Below, piece by piece: positions 1 through 5,350 of a stretch of 6,971 nucleotides of DNA; within the stretch, counting starts at the first letter, position 1, and each line of letters begins with the position of its first letter. The notes below the pieces were generated by a model, which was not told the DNA's origin, ran no database searches, and was given only the letters and a program-made list of their open reading frames with translations. The translations under genes and the position numbers were made by a program. The DNA is taken from positions 1 through 6,971 of the forward strand of contig DAINMX010000295.1 in assembly GCA_036736205.1 (NCBI GenBank), given 5' to 3'. The DNA comes from XYA12-FULL-58-9 sp001798605. Lineage in GTDB: Bacteria > Myxococcota > XYA12-FULL-58-9.

Positions 1-16
1 CGTTCAAGAGTCACTT

Positions 17-37
17 CGTCGCGATGAAATCACGACG
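17..37 (-). terminator. Terminator-like hairpin after the Cys-rich lipoprotein gene
   Basis: In the minus-strand RNA, CGUCG-U-GAU pairs with AUC-G-CGACG around a UUC loop. This gives a nine-pair stem with one U-G wobble, starting about 15 bases past the stop codon. On the plus strand the same position would be a C-A mismatch, so the fold favours minus-strand RNA. A second perfect 6-bp inverted repeat (45-59, CAGACT/AGTCTG, 3-base loop) straddles the stop codon. No U-tract follows either hairpin, so this is not a textbook intrinsic terminator; it may stabilise the mRNA 3' end or assist factor-dependent termination. Confidence 0.4.
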
Positions 38-51
38 GATGGGTCAGACTA

Positions 52-1473
52 TCAGTCTGCCACACAGATCTTGCGAATCTCGGCGCACACTTGATAGTCC
101 CCGAAATCGGTGGTGTTACAGGCAAAGCCCTTGGTGGTGTCGCAATTGGAGGGACCACCACTTGCGGTATCACACAAGATCGCCGGAAGCCTGCCCTGGG
201 CATCGGCCGGACCCCGCTGGATGGCCCAACCGGAATTACCGGCACCGTCGGTATAGGTGGGCGGTTGGCAGGTGTAACCCGTTCCACAATCCATGTCGTC
301 GTCAATGCCGTCTGCTGGGGTGCAGAACGGAATGCAGACATTGACCGGGATGGCACACTCATAGACCGAGCCGTCAAATGTGGCGCACTCGCCTAGACCG
401 AAGCACGAGGGGGCATCTTCAGAATTGTTGCACGCAGGAGGGTCGGTGTATCGTCCCAAGTAGTTGGTCGCCGCACACTCGAACTCGGTCACGGGCGTGC
501 CGATGGCACCGGCCGCAACGAACTTGCCGCAGTACTGGTCGCTCATGAGGTCGTGGCAGAGGTTGGTGTCTACATTGATGTACGCTTCCAGAGCCGCTCG
601 ATTGGCGAAATCCGGGGCGGGGGGGGCGATGGTGCCGCAGATGCCTGGGCGGCGTGCACACACGGTCTCCACGGCATCGTCTTCCATGGTCACTTCCATG
701 CAGGTGTAGTTCTCGTTGGCAGTGCAGGCCTTGTCAGGCTCCCCAGCTACTGCACAAGGGACAGCATCACCCTTGGTGTCTTCCTGGGTTTCGACGCCGA
801 AGAAGCGGGGGGCTTGAATGCAAGTGTCGCCAGCGCAGCTTTCGGGATCGGTGTCGACCTCCGAACCATCACAGAGCAATTTGCATTGGGGGACGATGCC
901 GTTGTACGGCGAAACGACCGTGGTGCACTCGAGATCGCCCTCGCAACCATCGTTGTTGAACAAGCAGATGCCGTCACGTGGCTGCACGGGATAGCAGGAC
1001 GCCTGGCCCATGAACGCTTGACCGCCCACGGTGCCTGGCTCACAATAGCGATCGGTACCACATACCGCGGCATCGGCTGCGCAGTTGGTGACACAGCAAT
1101 CGCCTTTGCACCAGTCAGAATAGTCGGCCTTGAACATATTGACCTGCGTCGTGCCACACGCCAAGCCGCTCACGCAATTGCCCTGGCCCGTTCCAGTGCA
1201 CTCCTCGAATTCGTTCGCCGGCTCTACCTCGACTTCACAGGCGGCGCTTAAGATAGAGAGATTTCCGACGCAGATTTCGCCGGTCGTGGCGCAGTCCTTG
1301 AGCACGGCATATGTCTTGCCGTTGCACTCGAGCAGATTGCTACCATCACACTTGCGGGCACCGACTTGGTTCGCGGTGCAGCTGTCACCTACCACCGGTG
1401 TAACGACTGGTTCTTTTTCCTCCTTGCAGCCAACAACAGAAACCGCGATCAGAACAATTGCTAACTTCCTCAT
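52..1473 (-). CDS. Large cysteine-rich lipoprotein, function unknown
   Basis: The product is 473 residues. It opens with a lipoprotein signal peptide: K3 after R2, a hydrophobic stretch, then lipobox VVGC with the lipidated Cys16. Residues 17-30 form a short charged, Val/Pro-rich linker. The mature chain carries 44 further cysteines, an even number, as expected for a disulfide-bonded exported protein. Many fall into repeated five-Cys modules: C32-C42-C50-C61-C68, C92-C126, C170-C201, C240-C279, C348-C380 and C434-C470. No catalytic motif was recognised. The ATG at 1473 is chosen because it places the signal peptide at the N-terminus and has GAGAGGG just upstream; the frame stays open to 1593, but those 40 extra residues would bury the signal peptide. 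The gene lies 190 bases downstream of lpxC and probably has its own promoter. It is likely an envelope or surface protein; similar Cys-rich lipoproteins are common in myxobacterial and Bradymonadales-type genomes. The gene call is secure, the function is not. Confidence 0.88.
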   Translation of the reverse strand: MRKLAIVLIAVSVVGCKEEKEPVVTPVVGDSCTANQVGARKCDGSNLLECNGKTYAVLKDCATTGEICVGNLSILSAACEVEVEPANEFEECTGTGQGNCVSGLACGTTQVNMFKADYSDWCKGDCCVTNCAADAAVCGTDRYCEPGTVGGQAFMGQASCYPVQPRDGICLFNNDGCEGDLECTTVVSPYNGIVPQCKLLCDGSEVDTDPESCAGDTCIQAPRFFGVETQEDTKGDAVPCAVAGEPDKACTANENYTCMEVTMEDDAVETVCARRPGICGTIAPPAPDFANRAALEAYINVDTNLCHDLMSDQYCGKFVAAGAIGTPVTEFECAATNYLGRYTDPPACNNSEDAPSCFGLGECATFDGSVYECAIPVNVCIPFCTPADGIDDDMDCGTGYTCQPPTYTDGAGNSGWAIQRGPADAQGRLPAILCDTASGGPSNCDTTKGFACNTTDFGDYQVCAEIRKICVAD

Positions 1474-1551
1474 TTGGACCCTCTCTGTTACCAGCGGCTC
1501 GCATACCCAAGCGCCGCGGGACTTCTTTATTTGTGTCGAATGGACCGGGCT

Positions 1552-1578
1552 ATTATCAGGGTGGTGCAATGTCGGCAA
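1552..1578 (-). promoter_or_regulatory. Candidate promoter of the Cys-rich lipoprotein gene
   Basis: Read on the minus strand, TTGCCG (1573-1578, 4 of 6 matches to TTGACA) is followed after 15 bases by GATAAT (1552-1557, 5 of 6 to TATAAT). The spacer is shorter than the ideal 17, which lowers confidence. The T-rich tracts at 1582-1608 lie directly upstream of the -35 element, where an UP element would be. The implied leader is about 70 bases. Confidence 0.4.
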
Positions 1579-1579
1579 C

Positions 1580-1608
1580 CCAAAAAGTTCCAAAAAAGTT
1601 CCAAAAAA
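1580..1608. repeat. Three phased A-tracts in an 11-bp imperfect tandem repeat
   Basis: On the plus strand the unit CC-A(5-6)-GTT occurs twice in full, and a third CC-A6-G follows. The A-runs occupy 1582-1586, 1592-1597 and 1603-1608, so their centres are 10.5-11 bp apart, close to one turn of B-DNA. A fourth, shorter A-run follows at 1617-1620. A-tracts in helical phase are known to bend DNA, and AT-rich tracts immediately upstream of a -35 box can act as UP elements. Both roles are inferred here. Confidence 0.7.
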
Positions 1609-1638
1609 GCGTGGGGAAAATGCGCCGTCGGTGGCAGA

Positions 1639-1654
1639 GGCGAACGGGTTCGCC
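1639..1654 (-). terminator. Small perfect hairpin just after lpxC
   Basis: GGCGAA and TTCGCC form a perfect 6-bp stem with a 4-base loop, beginning 10 bases past the lpxC stop codon. T-runs come only about 19 and 31 bases later on the minus strand, too far for a classical intrinsic terminator. It may mark the lpxC 3' end, or lpxC transcripts may read through into the lipoprotein gene. Confidence 0.35.
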
Positions 1655-1663
1655 GGGTCGAAA

Positions 1664-2608
1664 TCAGGCCATCGTCTCGATGGGCTCGAACAAGGGGTAA
1701 TGGCTGGGATCGTTTTGCAGTGCTTGTTCGATGCCGGGCTCCTCTGGCACGATGATCTCGTAGGCGCGCGGGTCGCTCATCACCGCTTTGACGAGCTTGG
1801 TGTTGAGTGCGTGACCCGAGCGGCGAAACTCGAGCTTGCCGATAATGGGAGCACCCGCAAGCGAGAGGTCGCCAATGGAGTCGAGCACCTTGTGCCGCAC
1901 GAACTCGTCGGGGTAACGAAGGCCCTCTGGATTGAGAACGCTGTACTCGTCGATGACGACAGCGTTGTCCAAGGAGCCGCCACGGGCCAGGCCACGGGCC
2001 TGGAGCATCTCGACGTCCTTGAGAAAACCGAAGGTCCTCGCCCAAGCCACCTCGCGGGCAAAGCTGCGCTCGGAGAACTCGAACTTGAATGGGGTCGGTG
2101 GAATCAACGGATGGTCAAAGTCGACCGAGGCCCGCACTGAGAAACCACGGCCTGGGGCAATGCGGGCGAGCTTGTCGCCGTCTCTGACCTCGACATCTTT
2201 TTTGATGACGATGAAGCGTTTGAGCTTGCGCTGGGACTCAAGGCCTGCGGCCCGCAGCATTTCCACAAACGGTCCGGCTGAGCCGTCGAGCACCGGGATC
2301 TCCGGGCCATCGATCAACACCTGGGCGTTGTCGATGCCGAGACCCGTGAAAGCCGCCAACAGGTGCTCCACGGTACCCACGGAAACCCGCGATCCATTGA
2401 CCCCTGCCTGCAAGGTGGTAGCCAGGGTGGTGTCGCCCAGTTGCTCAATGCAAGCACGCAGCTCCGCGTGCCTGGGTTTGTCGGTGCGGATGAAAGTGAT
2501 ACCGTTGTCCTCAGACGCAGGCAGGATTTCGAGCTGCAACTGCTGCCCTGAGTGCAATCCCACGCCGCTGCAAGTGGCCTTGGCGCGAAGGGTGCGTTGA
2601 CGTAACAT
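1664..2608 (-). CDS. lpxC: UDP-3-O-acyl-N-acetylglucosamine deacetylase LpxC
   Basis: LpxC is the cytosolic zinc hydrolase that removes the acetyl group from UDP-3-O-acyl-GlcNAc, the committed step of lipid A synthesis. The 314-residue product is close to the usual family length of about 305. It starts MLRQRTL and carries the GVGLHSG motif at 15-21. The active-site residues are all visible: E81-H82 in the VEHLLAAFTGLGIDN stretch, H239 and D243 in HKVLDSIGD, and H266 in SGHALNTKL. These match the zinc ligands and catalytic residues of E. coli LpxC (E78, H79, H238, D242, H265). The ATG at 2608 is preferred over an in-frame GTG at 2620 because GGGAG sits 5 bases before it and family members begin at this point. 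The gene is transcribed away from ruvB and lies upstream of the Cys-rich lipoprotein gene on the same strand. Confidence 0.97.
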   Translation of the reverse strand: MLRQRTLRAKATCSGVGLHSGQQLQLEILPASEDNGITFIRTDKPRHAELRACIEQLGDTTLATTLQAGVNGSRVSVGTVEHLLAAFTGLGIDNAQVLIDGPEIPVLDGSAGPFVEMLRAAGLESQRKLKRFIVIKKDVEVRDGDKLARIAPGRGFSVRASVDFDHPLIPPTPFKFEFSERSFAREVAWARTFGFLKDVEMLQARGLARGGSLDNAVVIDEYSVLNPEGLRYPDEFVRHKVLDSIGDLSLAGAPIIGKLEFRRSGHALNTKLVKAVMSDPRAYEIIVPEEPGIEQALQNDPSHYPLFEPIETMA

Positions 2609-2694
2609 TCTCGCTCCCACTGTCCTATCTCCCCATCACACCGCCTGCGGCAGTGTTGATGACGAACCCACTTTCAACCTTCGTGCCATGTTGA

Positions 2695-2723
2695 TCCATA
2701 TCCGCAACAGCCCGTATTGACAA
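2695..2723 (-). promoter_or_regulatory. Candidate lpxC promoter
   Basis: On the minus strand TTGTCA (2718-2723) matches the sigma-70 -35 consensus at 5 of 6 positions. A 17-base spacer leads to TATGGA (2695-2700), a weak -10 with 3 of 6 matches. An AT-rich stretch lies directly upstream of the -35 (2722-2737). The leader to the lpxC ATG would be about 80 bases. The -35 and spacing are good, the -10 is poor. Confidence 0.4.
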
Positions 2724-2785
2724 CAAAATTTCTTTTCCCGTTGGAAGCCTCGACTGTTTCAGATCCCCGTCGCAAACCCGAATCG

Positions 2786-2796
2786 CGACATTGTCG
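2786..2796. repeat. Perfect 11-bp palindrome CGACA-T-TGTCG
   Basis: Two perfect 5-bp arms surround a single central T in the lpxC-ruvB intergenic region. The spacing suits a small dimeric repressor site better than an RNA hairpin. It lies about 65 bases upstream of the candidate lpxC -35. No regulator is implied by the sequence. Confidence 0.3.
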
Positions 2797-2808
2797 TCAC
2801 CATCTAAG

Positions 2809-2824
2809 GGCGGTGTTTGCCGCC
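2809..2824. repeat. GC-rich inverted repeat GGCGG/CCGCC
   Basis: Five G-C pairs, plus one possible T-G pair, enclose a short loop in the lpxC-ruvB spacer. It is not followed by a T-run on either strand, so it does not look like an intrinsic terminator. It could be a protein site or chance. Confidence 0.25.
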
Positions 2825-2952
2825 ACCCATTGCCACAAAGTGCCCGGCGAGTAACACAGCCATTGCAAGGACTCAAGATCATTTTGGTTTTTGGAGCGCC
2901 ATACACAGCGTCAAGGTTCTCGGCGCAAATCTTCTGCCGTTGCGAAAATGTC

Positions 2953-2966
2953 GGACACAAATGTCC
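2953..2966. repeat. Inverted repeat GGACA-CAAA-TGTCC upstream of ruvB
   Basis: Perfect 5-bp arms surround a 4-base centre about 120 bases upstream of the ruvB start. It does not match the E. coli LexA box (CTGT-N8-ACAG) or the Gram-positive type (GAAC-N4-GTTC). It is a possible operator for ruvB, with the regulator unknown. Confidence 0.3.
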
Positions 2967-3088
2967 TGTGACCAAATTGCGGGCCAGATGACAAATGCGT
3001 CGTTGATGTCGTTTCTTTTGGTCGGGCTGCTGCTGTATAGGGTGGGCTGCATAGGATTGGTAGTCAGATTGGCGCGAGGACCAGAGCC

Positions 3089-4126
3089 GTGGATGATCGC
3101 CCCGACAGAATCGTCACCGCAGAAAGCCTTCCTGGCGAGGGAAGACACGATGCCGCCCTACGACCACAACGGTTCGATGAGCTCATCGGCCAAAAAGAGC
3201 TCGTTGCCAACCTGCGGGTGTTCGTCAAGGCGGCGCTGGATCGCGGCGAGGCCCTTGATCACATCCTCCTGTGCGGACCTCCGGGGCTAGGCAAGACCAC
3301 TCTGGCCAACTTGATGGCCCGCGAGCTCAATGTGGAGCTGCACACCACCAGCGGTCCTGCCCTCGAGCGCAAAGACCTCGCTGGAGTGCTATCCCACGTC
3401 AACGAACGCGATGTCCTGTTCATCGACGAGATACACCGGTTGTCGGTGGTGGTGGAGGAGATCCTCTACCCCGCCATGGAGGATTTCAAGATCGACCTGG
3501 TCCTCGGCGGTGGCCCCCACGCACGCACCCTGGAGATGCGCCTGCCCCGCTTTACCCTCATTGGTGCCACCACACGTTCGGGCTTGCTCACCGGTCCCAT
3601 GCGCGATCGTTTTGGCTTCACGGGAAGGCTGAATCACTACAGCGCCATGGACCTCGAGCTCATCGTCAAACGCTCTGCCGGATTGCTGAAGATCGCCACC
3701 GACGAGGACGGTGCCCGCGAAATCGCTGCTCGCTCCCGAGGCACCCCCCGCATCGCCAATCGCCTGCTGCGACGGGTGCGAGACTTTGCCGAGGTCGAGG
3801 GCAATGGCATCATAGAGCGTGACATTGCCAGACACGCCCTCAATCGCCTCGGCGTCGATGTCAACGGCTTCGATGAAATGGACCGACGCCTCCTCGATAC
3901 CCTGGTGAACAAATTCGATGGTGGCCCCGTGGGCGTCGAGACTCTCGGTGCCTCCCTGGGTGAAGAGGCCGACACCATCGAGTCGGTGTACGAGCCCTAC
4001 CTCTTGCAGGAAGGCTACATCCAGCGCACCCCGCGCGGTCGCGTGGCCACCCTGCGCACCTACCACCTCTTGGGGATGACCCCGCCGTCCACTCCGTCAC
4101 CCCAGGGCAGCCTCTTCGGCCCCTAG
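3089..4126 (+). CDS. ruvB: Holliday junction branch-migration ATPase RuvB
   Basis: RuvB is the hexameric AAA+ motor that, loaded by RuvA, pumps DNA through Holliday junctions. The 345-residue product is of normal length. Visible motifs are the N-terminal RPQRFDELIGQ (25-35), Walker A GPPGLGKT (63-70), Walker B LFIDEIHR (110-117), sensor I GATTR (159-163), the arginine-finger segment RDRFG (172-176), a sensor II region around RGTPRIANRLLRR (217-229), and the winged-helix TPRGR (314-318). The start is a GTG with GAGGA 8 bases upstream; an ATG at 3093 is out of frame. The tail ends QGSLFGP, which resembles a sliding-clamp-binding peptide. Unusually, the gene is not collinear with ruvC and ruvA: it lies on the opposite strand and overlaps the ruvA 3' end by 4 bases. 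It must therefore have its own promoter, presumably within 2609-3088. Confidence 0.97.
   Translation: MDDRPDRIVTAESLPGEGRHDAALRPQRFDELIGQKELVANLRVFVKAALDRGEALDHILLCGPPGLGKTTLANLMARELNVELHTTSGPALERKDLAGVLSHVNERDVLFIDEIHRLSVVVEEILYPAMEDFKIDLVLGGGPHARTLEMRLPRFTLIGATTRSGLLTGPMRDRFGFTGRLNHYSAMDLELIVKRSAGLLKIATDEDGAREIAARSRGTPRIANRLLRRVRDFAEVEGNGIIERDIARHALNRLGVDVNGFDEMDRRLLDTLVNKFDGGPVGVETLGASLGEEADTIESVYEPYLLQEGYIQRTPRGRVATLRTYHLLGMTPPSTPSPQGSLFGP
4123..4126. other. CTAG shared by the convergent ruvA and ruvB stop codons
   Basis: Plus-strand TAG at 4124-4126 ends ruvB, and minus-strand TAG at 4125-4123 ends ruvA. Because CTAG is its own reverse complement, one tetranucleotide supplies both stops. 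There is no intergenic space, so any terminator for either gene must lie inside the other gene's coding sequence. Confidence 0.95.
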
Positions 4127-4725
4127 CCTCGGGTTGTGGAGCGCAACGCCAGACGCACGAGCACCGCGAGATCTTTCTCATCGAGGTGGGCCCCCAAGGT
4201 GGACTTCGCCACATCCTCTGCGGCAGTCGGCTTGAAACCAAGGGCCACGAGGGCGGCGGCGAGATCGCTGCCGATCTCTGAGCGGGTGGCAGGACGGAAC
4301 GCGGAAGACGCGGTCGCCTCTATCTTCGGCAATCGATGCTTGAGCTCAACGAGCAAGCGCTCGGCGGTCTTGCCGCCAATGCCTGGAATACGCACGAGGG
4401 TGGCCTTGTCCTCACGGGCGACCACCTGACCGAGCTCGCCAGGATTGAGTATCGACAAGATGGCCAGCGCGAGCTTGGGACCGACGCCGCTGATGCTAAT
4501 GAGGACCTCGAAGATGCGCCGCTCCTGCCTGTCGACGAAGCCGAAGAGACGCAATGAATCCTGGGTGAGGTGGGTGTGTACCACCACCGAGACCTCGGAT
4601 CCCTCACCCCCCAACGTCGCCAACGATGTGGCGGACATCGACAAGCCGTAGCCTACGCCGCCACACTCGACGACGGCGCTCTGCGCGTCTTTGTAAATCA
4701 AGATGCCGCGAAGACTGGCTATCAT
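4123..4725 (-). CDS. ruvA: Holliday junction DNA-binding protein RuvA
   Basis: RuvA tetramers bind the four-way junction, hold it open and square, and dock the two RuvB rings. The 200-residue protein has the family layout. It has an N-terminal OB fold (1-63, beginning MIASLRG and including VGYGL), two helix-hairpin-helix motifs (ISGVGPKLALAIL, 78-90; IPGIGGKTAERLL, 113-125), a variable linker (about 136-150), and a C-terminal RuvB-contacting domain (LAAALVALGFKPTAA, 155-169). The acidic pin, E55-D56 in E. coli, reads Q55-D56 here. The ATG at 4725 has GGAGAG 7 bases upstream; another ATG five bases earlier is out of frame. The gene is last in the yebC-lipoprotein-ruvC-ruvA cluster, 48 bases after ruvC. 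Its stop codon shares CTAG with the ruvB stop. Confidence 0.96.
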   Translation of the reverse strand: MIASLRGILIYKDAQSAVVECGGVGYGLSMSATSLATLGGEGSEVSVVVHTHLTQDSLRLFGFVDRQERRIFEVLISISGVGPKLALAILSILNPGELGQVVAREDKATLVRIPGIGGKTAERLLVELKHRLPKIEATASSAFRPATRSEIGSDLAAALVALGFKPTAAEDVAKSTLGAHLDEKDLAVLVRLALRSTTRG

Positions 4726-4773
4726 TTCATTGCTCTCCGGGTATCGCTCGCAACTCGACGAAGTGAAAGGCCC

Positions 4774-5322
4774 CTATCCGTTGATGCTCCTCGCCCTCAT
4801 CCTCACCGAACCTTGGCGATTGACAGCGCCGAGCAGCTCTGTGACAGCACTGCTCGCCATGTGGGCATGACAAATGGCAGCGGCGAGGGCGTCGCTCGTG
4901 TCGAGGCCCATCGGCTCACGCACGCCGAGCACAATCTGAACCATCTGTTGCACTTGGTCTTTGTCGGCACGACCTCTGCCCGTGCACGCTTGCTTGATCT
5001 GACCTGCTGTGTACTCGAACACCGTCAGGTCGCGCCGGGCAGCACTGAGCAACGCAACACCGCGAGCATGTCCGAGTTGCAGAGCACTCTTGGCATTGCG
5101 CGCATGAAACACCGTCTCCACAGCCATGACGGTGGGGCGGTGCTCCAACAGCACCTGGTCAAGGACATCGCCGATAATCCGCAGACGCATCGCGAGGGAA
5201 CCTTCACCAGCGTGAATGGTGCCCGAGGCGACATGCAACAAGCGGCTGCCCTGCAGGGAGACGACACCCCAACCGGTGCGATGTGATCCCGGATCAATAC
5301 CGAGGACCCGTTGCTCACTCAT
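4774..5322 (-). CDS. ruvC: Holliday junction resolvase RuvC
   Basis: RuvC is the dimeric endonuclease that nicks Holliday junctions symmetrically, acting with RuvA and RuvB. The 182-residue product has the RNase H-like fold markers: GIDPG with D10, the E69 region followed by FHARNAKSALQLGHARG (72-88), and the C-terminal pair D141 and D144 in DTSDALA. These four acids match the metal-binding D7, E66, D138 and D141 of E. coli at a constant offset of three. The ATG at 5322 has a strong GAGGAG 8 bases upstream. An in-frame GTG at 5346 would add eight residues and would almost touch the upstream stop, so it is not preferred. The start lies 24 bases after the small lipoprotein gene, which suggests a shared transcript, and the gene is followed 48 bases later by ruvA. 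Confidence 0.96.
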   Translation of the reverse strand: MSEQRVLGIDPGSHRTGWGVVSLQGSRLLHVASGTIHAGEGSLAMRLRIIGDVLDQVLLEHRPTVMAVETVFHARNAKSALQLGHARGVALLSAARRDLTVFEYTAGQIKQACTGRGRADKDQVQQMVQIVLGVREPMGLDTSDALAAAICHAHMASSAVTELLGAVNRQGSVRMRARSING

Positions 5323-5350
5323 GGGACGAGCTCCTCGGTTGCTCACTCAT
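5310..5350. repeat. 13-bp direct repeat at the lipoprotein stop and ruvC start
   Basis: The minus-strand sequence ATGAGTGAGCAAC occurs at 5350-5338 and again at 5322-5310, 28 bases apart. The downstream copy is the true ruvC start (Met-Ser-Glu-Gln). The upstream copy supplies the lipoprotein TGA stop inside its ATGA. The ruvC ribosome-binding site GAGGAG lies between the copies. The copies are not in the same frame. Confidence 0.8.

Larger units (their letters stand above)
2609..3088. other. Long divergent intergenic region between lpxC and ruvB
   Basis: These 480 bases separate two divergently transcribed genes and should contain both promoters. The region is visibly less GC-rich than its neighbours. 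I found no tRNA and no convincing gene. An open frame at 2625-2975 (minus, 116 codons) starts with TTG, has no ribosome-binding site, has near-even third-position base use unlike the real genes around it, and runs into the lpxC ribosome-binding site. The region holds the candidate lpxC promoter and three small palindromes at 2786-2796, 2809-2824 and 2953-2966. For ruvB I see only a TATAGG (3036-3041) as a possible -10, without a good -35 partner. Confidence 0.6.

Noticed and set aside
553..1251. 232-codon plus-strand open frame opposite the Cys-rich lipoprotein
   Set aside because: It is antisense to a gene with a clear signal peptide and ordered cysteines, so it is best explained as a shadow frame.
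1474..1593. 40-residue N-terminal extension of the Cys-rich lipoprotein
   Set aside because: It would place the signal peptide internally and would cover the candidate promoter; the ATG at 1473 has a good ribosome-binding site.
1130..2140. 336-codon plus-strand open frame spanning the lipoprotein start, the spacer and part of lpxC
   Set aside because: It lies antisense to two well-supported genes and crosses the promoter region. Long antisense frames are expected in GC-rich coding DNA, and the product has no recognisable motif.
2625..2975. 116-codon open frame on the minus strand upstream of lpxC
   Set aside because: It starts with TTG, lacks a ribosome-binding site, has near-even third-position base use unlike neighbouring genes, overlaps the lpxC promoter and ribosome-binding site, and its product resembles nothing I know.
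3389..4066. 225-codon minus-strand open frame inside ruvB
   Set aside because: It is fully antisense to conserved RuvB motifs, and the product shows no domain.
4570..5286. 238-codon plus-strand open frame across ruvA and ruvC
   Set aside because: It is antisense to two conserved genes and their 48-base junction, and has no supporting motif.
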